Assembly: GCF_001625305.1 (NCBI RefSeq)
Contig: NW_017803824.1
Location: 2,630,960-2,694,959, forward strand
DNA: 64,000 bases
Direction: 5' to 3'
From: Branchiostoma belcheri
Lineage: Eukaryota; Chordata; Leptocardii; Amphioxiformes; Branchiostomatidae
Shown: positions 1 to 12,718 of the stretch, one piece after another
Numbering within the stretch: the stretch's first letter is position 1
How the letters are laid out: each line of letters opens with the position of its first letter
Position numbers and translations under genes: made by a program
Notes under the pieces: generated by a model
The model's database searches: none
Seen by the model: the letters and a program-made list of their open reading frames with translations, nothing else
Told to the model about the DNA's origin: nothing

Positions 1-1096
1 GGAGCCTTTCCATTGGTCAGTAACTAGTACATTCTGGACAGCGCGGGAGTTTGTGTTACACAGACACACGACAGTCGTAGGATATTTCCGTCACTTGACA
101 GCTGAATTTTGTGCGACACATCTACGACTATCTAACTTGAGAATTTCCTCATGATCCACTGTCGTAGACCTATTGTGCGACGAATGTGACAGGGCCCTAA
201 ACTAACAACGAGAGCTGTGGACCAGTTCTGTCAGGTACTTGTGTCCGAATTGATGATTGATCTTCCAAAACGACGAAATTTAATACAACCACCACTTTTC
301 TCCAAGTCTTCGAAGGTGTTCAGCCGAACAAAAACAGTATTTGAACGGCATTAACTCGGATGATTTGTGTTCCCACACTGAAGAAGGCTAGCTTCGATTC
401 GCTGGACACTTAAACCCCCTTGGTGACATAGTGGCATAGTATTAAACCGTATGTGGAGAAATTACTTAGCATATACAGTGCGTAGGTACTGGGTACTGAC
501 TACGCCAAACCCATACATAGGCCAAATTCCAAATGTTTTATGAATAGCCGCATGATCTCCGTGCGGACGTAAGAAAGGAAGGTCGAAACAGATTTTTTAC
601 TGCCCCATGACACATTTTGGCACAGCAGTTGGCCATAAAAGGTTGGTTCGGCGCCAGCCAAAGGCTAAGCGAGTCGGTAGAAAAAACGCGAGGGTAAAGA
701 ATGACTGGTGGTGAATGAGACGCATGTCTGAGGTACAAAAGCGGGCGCGGAGACAGGTGGAATTTTGGCGGGTTGCCTGGAATCGGCCACGGTCATGACG
801 GCAGAGGATTCTTTTGAACTTACGAACAGTTGGTCTCACACGCAAGTAACGTTAGTCATTATATCGTGGTGAGTTTTCAGTAGAGGGAGGTCTTGCCTGC
901 GGGACCTCTCAGTGACCGTTGAATCGAAAAGCCTAGCTTCAAGTCGTAAAATTCGTAACTTTTCTCGTGTCTTTCTCTGAACATTTGACTAGGGAAGCAT
1001 TTTCTTCTGACAAACTAAGGTCCTGTAGACACAAGTAGATTGTGTAGCTATACATCGGGACTACCAGGTAGTACTCTATATCACGACAAGGGCGCC
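1..1096. other. upstream flank of the kringle gene, no gene recognised
   Basis: I see no coding exon, RNA gene or clear repeat here. The last part must hold the promoter and 5' untranslated region of the kringle gene that starts at 1097, but no convincing TATA box or other core element stands out. Short open frames on the minus strand show no family resemblance. Confidence 0.4.
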
Positions 1097-4000
1097 ATGC
1101 GTCCGCCCAGACCGCCCAGACGACCCCCGGCAAGCCGGGGCGAGAGATGCCTGCTGACGGAGTTAGTTTGGACCGTCACTCTGCTGCTCACTGTCGCCTC
1201 TGTTGGACAGGGTAAGCATGAGCAAATTTTGTCACTAAAATTTTCTTTTAATAATCAATATGTATGTTTTGTTTGATCATGTCATGACAAGCTTGAGAAA
1301 ATTTTGTGTCATTGAAAAAACCTTTCAGTAACCAATGTATGTCTTGTTTGATCATATCATGAGGCACTAGTGGGTTATCAATTATTGATCAAAGAAATGT
1401 AAACCTTACCTTTACCCAGGATACGTTTCCCACGATGAATGTTTACCCACGATTTGACCCGATAAATTTGCTGAACCACATGTATACTTGTGTGATCTCT
1501 CAAATCAATTCATCAACATGTCCTAGCATTAGCAGCTGGACTACAATCATGGTGTCACTCAAACTCCTTTGTTGACTGAGGAAAATAGTAAAAGTTGTCC
1601 TTATTGGACCTTCTATGTCTTCCTAAAGTCCGCTGAAAAAGTCTTCATCCTACTTGGCTAACTTTTGCCATTTTCACAGTCACCAAAATTGACAGGTCTT
1701 AGATCTTGTGCATGTGGTTACTGACCAGTGTAATCGCGCATTCTCTTTTTAGCGAACGCCCACGAAAGCCCAAAAATTGTCGCACGAATCTTAAATTTTT
1801 TTGGGTGGTCATGTCCAGAGTGTGCTCCCGCGTGTCCATGCCAAGTTTGAAGCGAATCCATCGAGCCGAACTTAAATAAATCGAAATTTACTGGGTTTTT
1901 CTCTTCTTGGCGAACGCCCACTTTACTTCCGGGTTCGCTGCGAACGCCCACTACTCTTTGCAAAATTTCGGCCCTCGCGCAACGCCGGCAAAATCCACCA
2001 CCACAAATATGTTCCTATATGCCTCCCCTGAATTTCTGACAAGTTTCCGTGCTTTACGAGCTTTTAAAGTACCCATTTTTTGACAAAATATGCGCTGCAA
2101 CGAGCTCGCCGCCTCGGCATATACATTCTACCTGGTCACATGAATTGCGGTCGGGGACTGTTCGGTAATTTCATGATCAGCGGGAGGGAGGAAGGGCAGA
2201 AAAACGCAATCTACCGCACAAAAGGGGAAGAATTTCGTGTTTGTAACATCAAACATAAATGATTTCCTTTCTTACATAATTTTCACCTCGGTTCTAGTAG
2301 TGACACCGCCGGCGACAATTACCATGTTGTAAAATTGTTCTGCTGAACTATAGACAGACGCAACGTTACAGTACGGAGGGGGGCCTTAAATTTTTGTCGG
2401 CGCCGCTCGCCACGTTCGTTGTAAACCACGTCCGCGCTTTTTGTCCGCCCATCAGTGAGCAACAAATGATCGAGGCGGAGAAGTTCGACCGGGCGGGGAA
2501 TTTTAATGTGCTACCGTATTTAAAAATTTGACACCGAACCCAAAACAACAACGAGACTGCTGAAACGCGAGCGAAAGAGTTTTTGAAAAATATCTCGTTT
2601 AGTAAACTACTGCTCATGTCACAAAATCAAAGGAATAAAAACTTTCCAGCATTGAATGCTTCTGGCCGCTGGCTTCCCATGTTGTGTTGTCAAGACGACG
2701 GCACGTCCTGATCAGACACAGCGGCGTCACGCCCACAACAGCAAGCGCACGGGCCCCACCCACCGGCGGGCAGCAAAAGATTTCAAAGACTTCGCCCAAA
2801 AAACCCTATCATTGTAAGGCCATGCCTTGTACATCTACCCATCATTTTAACGTAATACTGGCTGGTATAGTCCCGCTACAAAATAATTTTCTGCGGCATT
2901 TGTTTATATTTAAATAGATTTGTGATACGAAGTAAAAAGATTTGTGTCATTTGAACCTTTGTAACGGCATGGCTATAACATTTGTTGAAGATTTCTGTGT
3001 TTAACTATAGCCGAAAGTGCATCAGAACTGACCATCAGTTGAAGCACAACTGTCATGTTATACTAGTAACGTTATTCACTACGTTACGACGATCAAGAAC
3101 GTTCACGGCTTGCGGACCATTTTAAATCTTACCATCTTACCACTGATAACCCTATTTAATAGAATTGCGTTCATACTTACGGGGGTATTTATTTTCGGCC
3201 GGGGTTCCACTGAGATATCGGCGGCTGGCTGGCGACCATCCCGTCAGCATGACCGAGCACCGCGACGTGAGTGACCTAGATTATCTTACCTTGCGTCTTC
3301 TCGTTTTACCGCAACTTCGTGTCAATATCGACGATACACACATGAAATACGTTCATGATCATTTATTAAAGTTTAACTTTATTTCCACGCGTCAACATTA
3401 TCATCCGACATTTTATGTACGAATCGATGTAGTGCAATTCTCCTTGCCGGTTTTCGCTATATTCGTCGGTAGTCGTTGGATTTGTCGGGGAAAACCTCAA
3501 ATAAGGTAATTACCCCGACTTTGGCGGCGGCCTGTGACACTTTTTGTATTTTGACAAGTTTTCAAAAGTGCGTACTTTATTCGGCGGTGTCACTACTAGA
3601 ACCGAGGTGAAAATTATGTAAGAAAGGAAATCATTTATGTTTGATGTTACAAACACGAAATTCTTCCCCTTTTTGTGCGGTAGATTGCGTTTTTCTTCAA
3701 CCCTTCCTCCCTCCAACTGATCATGAAATTACCGAACAGTCCCCGACCGCAAGTCATGTGACCAGGTGAAACGTATACGCCGAGGCGGCGAGCTCGTCGC
3801 AGCGCATATTTTGTCAAAAAATGGGTACTTTAAAAGCTCGTAAAGCACGGAAACTTGTCAGAAATTCAGGGGAGGCATATAGGAACATATTTGTGGTGGT
3901 GGATTTTGCCGGCGTTGCGCGAGGGCCGAAATTTTGCAAAGAGTAGTGGGCGTTCGCAGCGAACCCGGAAGTAAAGTGGGCGTTCGCCAAGAAGAGAAAA

Positions 4001-6673
4001 AACCCAGTAAATTTCGATTTATTTAAGTTCGGCTCGATGGATTCGCTTCAAACTTGGCATGGACACGCGGGAGCACACTCTGGACATGACCACCCAAAAA
4101 AAATTAAGATTCGTGCGACAATTTTTGGGCTTTCGTGGGCGTTCGCTAAAAAGAGAAACCCGTGTAATCGCGATAATATGATCGATATAACGATCATTTT
4201 TTAGATACGTGTGTCTTTTTAAACTGGTGTGATTTTTCTCTGGTCGATATTCCGCTCGTATCTCAGGTGAAGAGAACATAGACTGCTACAGGTGGGAGGA
4301 CAAAGGTGCGAGTTATATCGGCACGGTCAACGTCACCATCAACGGAATAGTGTGCATGCGGTGGGACGTACAGGACCCATGGGTGGGTAGAACGGTTGTC
4401 GCCATGGCAACGGCAGCAACACACTATCGATTCTGTTGAACAAACTGATTGGACAGAATGAGTCATGTACAGAACAGACGGAAGCCCATGACTCGTTACT
4501 TTTCATGATAAGGGGAAAAACATAGAAAGTTTTGTCAAGTAATGTCCTATAATGATTTTGTTTCTTCTTATGTAACATTATTTTGTGAGTGCGGAAACAA
4601 TAGGATTTTTATTTTGCTAATATCACAATGGCGACATATACGTGTTTCAAGTATGTGTATTACAGGGCTTTAGCCAGCGCCCGTTTTACCGTCAATTGAC
4701 GGTAATTTGTCCCGTCTGACGGTAAAAATTTTAGTCCTTACCGTCAACATTGACGGTCAAAAATCGTGGGTAAAGACATGGAAAAAATCTAGCGAATTTG
4801 AATGAGCCACGGCGCGGCGTCTTTTCCAAACGCACGGCGGCGGGAAACCTGATTTCAAGGACCGTGCCGACGTCTGTTGACTTGGTTCTATTGTTCAATG
4901 TTGCTGTCTGTTAAAACAACATGTGCTAACGGCCACATAAGAATAAAATAAAACAATGGCTCGACTCAGACACACGCTGCTAACTGTACATGACAATACG
5001 ATAAATAAACATGTGACAACGAACAAAGAAATATCAAACGTTTTTGAATAATATACTGTACTTGAATAATCATACTATCGCAAGAAAACGGAGATTGATC
5101 CACACAATGTGGCCTTATTTAATCTAAAACTTCGTCAGACCTCCTTCGCGCGAAGACTTGAGCGGCAGCATAAAGATTTCTGGAGGATCGCTGACACGCG
5201 AGTTTTTGCCGGCCACGTAACTCCCTCCGCGGCAAAATCCTCTATGCCGTAGCGAAATCACGTCTCAGCGCTTCCCCAAGTCAACTTAATGGCCGCTAAA
5301 GTCCGCAAAGGAGTTGTAACTTCCTCATTTCGGTAGAGAAGCGAAGCTGACAAGTAAAATCATGTACATGTCGGCCATTTTGTTTGCTACCCGAAGTCTT
5401 CCGAACGCTCTAAATAAGGAAATCGTCGGAGATCTGAGCCACATCGCCCGCTGTCGGTCAGCGCTCGGGCCCGGCTCGGTGGAAATCGGAGGCTGTGACG
5501 TCATGAGTAGGTTCATTTGCATGGCCGCGGCTTGAATCGCGGCGGGATTTGAGCGGATCAAAACAAAGGGCATAGCGGATTGTTCATTGCGCGTTGTCTC
5601 CTTGTGAGAACTGTAGTTTTTTTTTTCATTCTGCAAAATTGCAGGTTGTGTAGTTTTTTTTTATTCTGCAATCTTGACGGGTATTTAGAACACAGAATGC
5701 ATTAAGTGTGCGGGAGGGCGTGATGTCGATCACCGGATCGTGAAAGACATTCTTTAAAAGTAATCATTGACGGAATTTTTTTTTCGCGTTGACGGTATTT
5801 TTTTTCGCGAATTGGGTTGACCTGGGGTTGACGGTAAAAAATTTCGAGCTGGCTAAAGCCCTGGTGTATTACTATCACAATAAATGCTATTAGAAAAATA
5901 TTTTGCTTGTATAGCGCGATGTGTAACTAGTCCTACGCCGGAAAACACACCGACTTCGCAGGCACAGTTGTACATTGGTTGGTACATCTGTACATCTAAC
6001 TTCAACTGCCTGACAAAGCCAAAGGCACCTTAATGATAGGTGCCTTCCTTCCCATGTAGACCCACCAGTGGGATCCATCCAATCATCCCCGTAAGAACCT
6101 GACGAGTAACTACTGCCGGAATCCTGACGAAGGAGACGGTCCCTGGTGTTACACCACTAACCCGGACGTCAGCTTCGAGTACTGTAACGTCTCTGTATGT
6201 CCGAATGGTGAGTACTGTATGTAACATCTCTGTATGGTGAGTACTATATAGTCTCATGTTTTTCTTCTCCTGCTGTCCGTTATGTACAAAGATGTACAAA
6301 GCGTACGTACAGAGTTTGACATTTGTCTGTCTCTGTCTGTCTGTCCGAATGATGAGTACTGTAACATTTCGTCCTGTTATATACTACACATAATCAAGGT
6401 TCAACCTGTGCCTGCATGCCAGCAATGTTTTCATGCCAGCAATGTTTTCGTGATACTACAGCGACTACTCCTCGCCCTACAACGACCACGTTGGCAACAA
6501 CAACCACGACAGTACCAACAACCACAACCACGGTAGCAACAACAACCACAGCGTTAGCAACAACAACAACCACGGCAGCGACAACGACCACAACGTTGGC
6601 AACAACAACGGCCACGGCAGCGACAACCGGCGGCAGGGCAACACCCGTGCCAGGTTTAGTAACGCACTTCTGA
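1097..6673 (+). CDS. secreted kringle protein with Thr-rich mucin-like tail
   Basis: Four exons: 1097-1211, 4267-4382, 6060-6207 and 6462-6673, giving 196 residues if the stop at 6671-6673 is used. Exon 1 is an Arg/Pro-rich N-terminus followed by a hydrophobic signal core. Exons 2 and 3 split one complete kringle (about residues 45-124) in phase 0. It has six cysteines, the N-x-C-R-N-P-D motif and the PWCYT motif. Exon 4 is almost pure Thr with Ala, Val and Pro, a likely O-glycosylated stalk. Kringles bind proteins or lysine. The usual lysine-site Asp pair looks altered (NPD), so lysine binding is uncertain. The junctions around the kringle unit are phase 1. A possible donor at 6654 (AG|GTTTAG, also phase 1) would splice exon 4 onto the ShKT/EGF/FN1 exons downstream, so this may be the 5' half of a larger gene. 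The ATG at 1097 was chosen for the signal peptide; a TTG-initiated extension upstream was ignored. Confidence 0.8.
1739..2311 (+). repeat. left terminal inverted repeat of the Mutator-like element
   Basis: It matches the reverse complement of about 3582-4161 across its length, with scattered small differences. Homology ends near the GACACCGCCG motif. The arm contains three copies of a GCGAACGCCCAC submotif. Confidence 0.8.
3582..4161 (-). repeat. right terminal inverted repeat of the Mutator-like element
   Basis: This is the reverse-complement partner of 1739-2311. The 11-bp target duplication begins directly after it at 4162. Confidence 0.8.
4267..6207 (+). CDS. kringle domain exon pair (4267-4382 and 6060-6207)
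   Basis: The first exon encodes the N-terminal third of the kringle, from the first Cys (DCYRW) to CMRWDVQDPW, and ends at a GTGGGT donor. The second begins with THQWDPSNHP and carries the remaining four Cys, ending VSVCPN. Joining in phase 0 restores the normal spacing with no missing cysteine. A roughly 1.7 kb intron between them holds a hAT-like element. Confidence 0.85.
4663..5863. mobile_element. hAT-like DNA transposon, non-autonomous
   Basis: The ends are inverted repeats beginning CAGGGCTTTAGCCAGC (left, 4663) and ending GCTGGCTAAAGCCCTG (right, 5863). They are flanked by a perfect 8-bp direct repeat GTGTATTA (4655-4662 and 5864-5871). An 8-bp duplication and CAGGG-type ends are characteristic of hAT elements. 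Subterminal regions are rich in the motif TTGACGGTA in both orientations, a plausible transposase-binding array. No transposase frame is recognisable in the 1.2 kb interior. The element lies inside the intron that splits the kringle domain. Confidence 0.85.
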
Positions 6674-9471
6674 CAGGAATAACCAGAGTGGTACAGTCAG
6701 TCCTACACTGGGCATATTATACTTTTATCTTTCATTATAATTCTCTAAAGATGAGCTTCTTACTAAACGTTTTTCTTGACTTCAAACTTTTTTTAAAGTT
6801 GAGAAAACTTCACCACTCCGGCTATGCCCGTCATTTGTTGATATAGACGTATTTCGTGGTTATGTGAGTCTGTTGAATGTGTGAGCATGACTGGTGAAGT
6901 GAGAGTGATCATTCTATCTTGTCTATTGTGTCTTCATCACACACGCACGCACGCACACACGCACAACGCATAGTTAGATATCTTTGCAGGTTGATACGTC
7001 GCCAGCTACAGCCGACTGATTGAGTCCATGGGTGGCACAAGTACAACTTTGCTGTCAACGACCTCTGAGCGGAACAACATTAAGCCATGCCGACAGATGA
7101 GCAAAGACGTGATGGCAGAGAAGACTTCAGTTGGAGCTGACCGGGACGTATACAGGACGTCTTTCAAGCAGTTATGAAATATTGAGGCATTGGTTGCTTG
7201 TCAAAGATATCAGTCTCATAGATTGCAAGGACATTGTCAAATAGATGTTAGAACGAACTTCTGACACGATTTTAAGTGTGTTTTGACTCATGAAACTGAC
7301 CCAGACATTTTAGCGATCTCACGGGTCGACATGTGTGCCGAGCGAGCCGATTGTCTGAAGTCCCCACAGTCATGTTCGCTTGTAACTTAACGTTTCGTCT
7401 TACAAAAGAAATTCTCGAGAGGCAGCGGCCATGTGTGCCGTGTGTAAACGGGAGGCGAAGCGTAGCAGGGGCACAGTTTATGTCAGAACTGGATACGTCA
7501 TGAGAGGTATTTAAAGCTACGAGGGTTGGTGCACTTCAACCGTGGCCTAGCGTTTAGGCTAAGCTTTTAAGTTTCAACAAAAGATCGTTAAAAATAACAA
7601 CAACGCCTCTCACAGTTATGTCTTTATTTACTTAGTCGCCTGAAAGATATGTGATTTTTGCGAACAAAAGCAAGTGATGCAGTACTACAGGTCTACCCGG
7701 CGAACTTACACGACATTCCTGCACGAGAAAGTTGTCCCTTTGCAGTACTGTGGTCTGAAAGACAAGCTTTGTCTGTTTTCAATAGTTTGTTTGCACAGAC
7801 AAGCATTCTTGTAATGCCGATGGATTGATGTGTATAAATACTCGAATGAACATTGTCCGATGCTTTCAAATAAAGCTGTACAACTTTGACTTTTCTTTGT
7901 TTGTCTTTGTTTGCGTAAATCCTTACAATATCGATAGAAAAGGTATCCAGCAACTTCTCCTTTACTAAACTCATCTCCACCACCACCACCACCACTCTTC
8001 CCCTCCACAACTCCCCTCCCCTTCTTCGCTGGCGAAAGTGTAACTGTCTGGCCAATGGATACAGCCAGTCTGGCCAATTTGAATATGTCTTTGCAGCCAC
8101 CAAAAGATCTACTTGGAGATAGCCTTCCGAACAATTGAAAAAAAAGACCTATATTTAGAAAATCTTATCAGTGCACTTCCTCATATGGCGCTTGCGCAAA
8201 GAAACATGTACACCACATACGAGTGTAGATATCACCATTGGCCATAATTTTACTAGAGGAAAACTTGTAGTTTATGATGGCTAGCAGATACTACAACTGT
8301 CCTACCGCCGTGCTAGAATATAACACGCTGGACCACGTTCGACTAGTACTTGTTTGTAAATGTACACAGTGAAATGTAACTCCGCTAGGGAAGACGGATG
8401 CCCAAGTGTGTGGGTCTCAGATTCGCAACCTGTTATCCACCTTAAACAAATCCACGCGAAGGCTACTGTGTCAACTGTGACCCTCACTCAGGTGTAGGGA
8501 CTGACACGGTCATCCTACTCGGAAAGTCTGTATCTGTATATCTGTAACATCTGTATCCGATTGCAAATAAAGATCACGAGTGATAGATAGAGAGAGAGAA
8601 ATGTAGCATTGCATGGCACGCCCTATTGTTACATTCTTTTGTTGTAGACACGCGCCCTTTTGTGACCTTGTCCGGATGAAACGTAATATTTGCTAATTTG
8701 TAGATATTATGTATGAGTAATGTGCGAACACACACCGAGGTAATACAACATATGCCGTTTCTCTCATATTATCAATGAATGTCCGATAGATATCGCATTG
8801 CCATGGCATCTAGTCACCGTACGGACTCCTAGTAGACAGGGCGTTCCTGTGTGGAAGGATGTTTGCATTAGTTATGATAACAAAAATGCATTATGAAGCA
8901 TATCAAATATGACATTTGGCGTGTGAGAATAAGACATATGGTTTGGTACTCAGTGCACGTTACTTAGAAGTCAAGTGGACACATGAGCCTTACTTTAGAA
9001 TCGATGACATTTAGATTAGTATAGGACTGCAAACACTTAGATCAATCTCATACAACAGACATTTTAAGGAAATTTACGCAAAGTGCATTACTTTCTTTAG
9101 GCTGAAACAAAATAAAGTTCTCATTTTATTATAATTCCCCATAATCTGCACAAACTATATTAAACCTCACGGAAGATAACAAGTGATCACTCATGAAGAG
9201 ACAACTTTAAAACTATCATAAATATAAGACGCTGGTATGTGAATTTTAATTCTCTTTTGCACACAATAAATGCGACTTAAACATACAAGAAACGTATGCT
9301 TGAATCGTAACGCCAAACCTGATACTGTATTACTCCTGCCCGATGCACTTTATATTGGTCTCGCACACAGTACTTTGCACAGGAAACTTTGTACTTGAGT
9401 TGCGTTCACATCGACAGAGAACCATACTGTTCCGACTTTAGCTGGCGGCAGTGCAGATAGAACTGAACGCG
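6674..9471. other. kringle-gene 3' region / intergenic, or intron if the genes are joined
   Basis: No exon recognised. Plus-strand AATAAA motifs at 7869-7874 and 8566-8571 could end the kringle transcript. About 8041-8125 resembles half of a palindromic MITE of family A. Minus-strand frames over 7693-8134 derive partly from that repeat and show no family resemblance. Confidence 0.4.
8566..8571 (+). terminator. candidate polyadenylation signal for the kringle gene
   Basis: AATAAA in a region without exons, downstream of the kringle-gene stop; a second candidate lies at 7869-7874. No transcript end can be confirmed from sequence alone. Confidence 0.25.
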
Positions 9472-12400
9472 ATGGAACTTCTGGCCGCAGTACTGATTCT
9501 CCTTGTTCAAGCAGCCCTGGCACAGGGTAAGTTAAGATTTCTTTAAGACACGAATTGGGATTCGTTTTCATTGTTAGTAACGTCTTCAATTGTTAGCAAC
9601 GTCTTCAGGAAGCATATTACGTTAAAACGTGGACGCCAGACAAAGTCGCCAAGAAATGGCAGAAGGAATAGATAGGATTTACTAATGTGCAACCAAATGC
9701 AGGCGTTTAATTGCCTTGTTTTGTGTGTCTTTTCCCTGACTTTATATGACTGATCATATGGCGACCACTGATCATGAAAAACAAAAGACGTACGAAAGGA
9801 GCCTAAGCCACAGGCCTGCTCGGAGAAAAGTAGCTTTCTTTTCAAAAAGGGCTACGCTTTAACACTAAGTTCTAACATCAATCAAAGTTTGATATTCTTC
9901 CGAACATTATGATGAAATTTCCTTGCAATCTGCACGAGATATCGATTATCGATAGCGTAGACTGTAAATACTCATGAATCTGGTTGACTGTTTATCAATT
10001 ACACATGCATAAATCGATTAGTACACCTCACGCGTTACCAGCCCTTAGACAAAATAAGAACGTTGTCTGTCGCTCACCCATCTAGCTTTTTCACTAGGTT
10101 TTAGAAGAGACCCATCTCGAGCAGGTTAGAGAACCCATCACACTTAAGACAAGGGTAGGGGGTCCATTCTGTTGTGGGTGGATCAAATCAACCCTTCTCC
10201 TGCGTAGCCTGTACTTACACAAACAACCTGACATGAATATTGTTTCTCCGATGTCCATGTCCAGGCCAGTGCATGAACCTGTCTCCCCTGTGCGGCCAGA
10301 GCCCCGGCTGGCCCGACCCCGCCCTCTGTACGACTAACTACGTCAGTTCCAACTGCCAGGAGTTCTGCGGAGGGTGCTGTAAGTATGCTTCTTACCTCCA
10401 CCCAGATGTTAACATGTATGGCTTGCTTATGCGTGGAGATGGATTGAATGAATATCGACTATATGAATATATATTTTGCTGGGCCCCCTTGGAAAACAGC
10501 TGATTCAAGCTGAATTGGGGCTACCCAGCCGTCTTGAGATGAAATATATATATATATGTGCCATTTGGAAGAATATTAAATCTGCTTATTATTACACCTC
10601 TTGAAAGTTGTCCAGAATGTAATTTTTGCCGCTACACTGTCGACGCCTTGCGCATCTACGACTCACTACTACTATGTCTTATATTTTTGTTGTAATTGAA
10701 GTGTGGCTCAAAGTAAACCGTTAGATCGAAGTAACGTCGTTCTTCTCGTCCCCAGCCTGTGATACTGACCCGCGCGGCCCGTGCCAGAACGGCGGCACAC
10801 GGGGAGGGAACCCGAACAACTACGGCGCCCACACCTGCGACTGTAACTGTCCTGCGCCGTGGACGGGAGACTTGTGCGACGGTCAGTAACATGCCCACAG
10901 TTAGAATACATTCTGCGCAATCACTAGTGATATTCAGTCGCATTCAGATACAAATTCATGTACAGATACAGATTCATGAACAGATACAGAAACAGATTTT
11001 CCGGATGATGACCGTGTCAGTCCCTACACTTGCGTGAGGAGGGTTGAATAGAATATTGAACATTGTTTTATCAGAAAACATATGCATGAAAGGGCGCAAT
11101 ATATCCGTATATCCTGATACGTAAACATCCAACATCTATCACCACATCACCAATCTATAGGCTGTAAATATATAGGTACTATCAAAGGTGACCCAGATAC
11201 CATCACAGGTCGCTACAGATATCTATTATTGGTCGGGTGGGAATGGACTATTCGTGAAGTTGACCTCACGGCTTGATATTTAGAAGATAGGGGTCATAGG
11301 AAAAGCGAACTGACGCTGTGTGGTCGCTCGTACATGATACGTCAGACTGTACATACGTACATGCACTGTTTGCTAACTACAACATAAGTGTATCCTATAG
11401 TACATTAACCGTGTCAAAGTTCGCCGTACCTTATCGCTGCTTGACTGAGCGACTTTGCCCTGACGTCAGTAGCGTAGCGGTAGTGCGGGGTGACATGTCA
11501 AGGCGACTGGAATAGGTTATCATAGATGTGACGCAACTTCACGTGTATACATCCACACAGTCTTCCTTTTATATACGAAAAATGTGTATATGGAGTAGGA
11601 CATACTGGCATGTTTCATCAGGAAGCGGAACTGGGCGTTGTTGTCACACTTGAAGTGCGTACATGTAGGTGTGCTAAATACACAGACCTGCCGGACTAAT
11701 TAATAAAAAGAATGGACGAAAGATGATATTGCAATCCTAGTAGTATAAGTCCTGTGCTGAATAATTTAAAAGTTACTTAAGGAGTACTTCTATTAGTTCG
11801 TCAAGATGATAAAAATTTACGAAAATTAGTCATATTACTAATATGACTAATTTTCGTAAATTTAAAAATTAGAAAAAGGTAAAAGGGATTTTAAGCAACT
11901 TTTAACAGCTATACAATGATCGCGCGTGGAACATTTCAATTGATTGTGGCTTTCTCCATCCCCCTCCCCACCTCAGCGTGCACTGTCACCTGTTTCAACG
12001 GAGGCGTGATAGACCAGACAACCTGCTCCTGTCAGTGCGCTCCTGGTTACTATGGCGACGACTGTTCAGGTGAGGTTGACGTCTTCAGGATGGTCAGTAT
12101 GATACAGAAAGAACACACGTGGCTACTTGTAGATGTTTCGGAAGGTTCGACGTGAACCAAGCAGAAATTGTCGACATGCATTCTTCATGGTCAAGTTTCT
12201 GTTCGTGCAATAATGTACACAAGCAAGCAAACAAACAAACAACACAGGATACATAGAGAATACGGAGCATTCCAGAAAATATTTAGACTAGCATCATACG
12301 TATAGCAAAGTAGAGAATGTATGACGTATTGTCTCATATCATTTCGTTTGATACCGTACTATTCTCTAGCTATTGATGAGATGAAGACAAGACTTTCCTT

Positions 12401-12627
12401 CCTCCACAGAGACGTGTAAGAACCTGGACCCGAAGTGTGGCGCGAGTCCTGGCTGGCCTTTGACCTCCATGTGCTCTGACTATGTCCTGGACCTGTGCCC
12501 GGAGTTCTGTGGCACCTGCAGTAAGCTGTGGTTTCTTTGTTGTTGTTTTATACCAGGCATGTTTCTTTGCAAGTTGAGACGGTTGGCTCGTTGACCGTAA
12601 GCAGGATAGTAAAAAAAATAATTTTAA

Positions 12628-12718
<91 letters not shown>

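Larger units (their letters stand above)
1739..4161. mobile_element. Mutator-like DNA transposon, non-autonomous, long terminal inverted repeats
   Basis: The left part (about 1739-2311) and right part (about 3582-4161) are near-identical reverse complements of about 570-580 bp. Both outer ends carry TTCTCTTTTTAGCGAACGCC in inverted orientation. The element is flanked by a perfect 11-bp direct repeat GTGTAATCGCG (1728-1738 and 4162-4172), a target-site duplication. Long terminal inverted repeats with 9-11 bp duplications are typical of Mutator-like elements. The centre (about 2312-3581) encodes no recognisable transposase; its left half is GC-rich and could be captured DNA. The element sits in intron 1 of the kringle gene and ends about 95 bp before the first kringle exon. 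The outermost three bases of the two ends do not match. Confidence 0.85.

Noticed and set aside
3165-3509. 114-residue frame in the centre of the Mutator-like element
   Set aside because: No transposase motifs or other resemblance; composition and position give no support for coding.
5325-5636. 103-residue minus-strand frame
   Set aside because: It lies inside the hAT-like element and has no transposase signature.
7693-8134. Two overlapping minus-strand frames of about 140 residues
   Set aside because: They cover a degenerate MITE half and low-complexity CAC repeats; no domain is visible.
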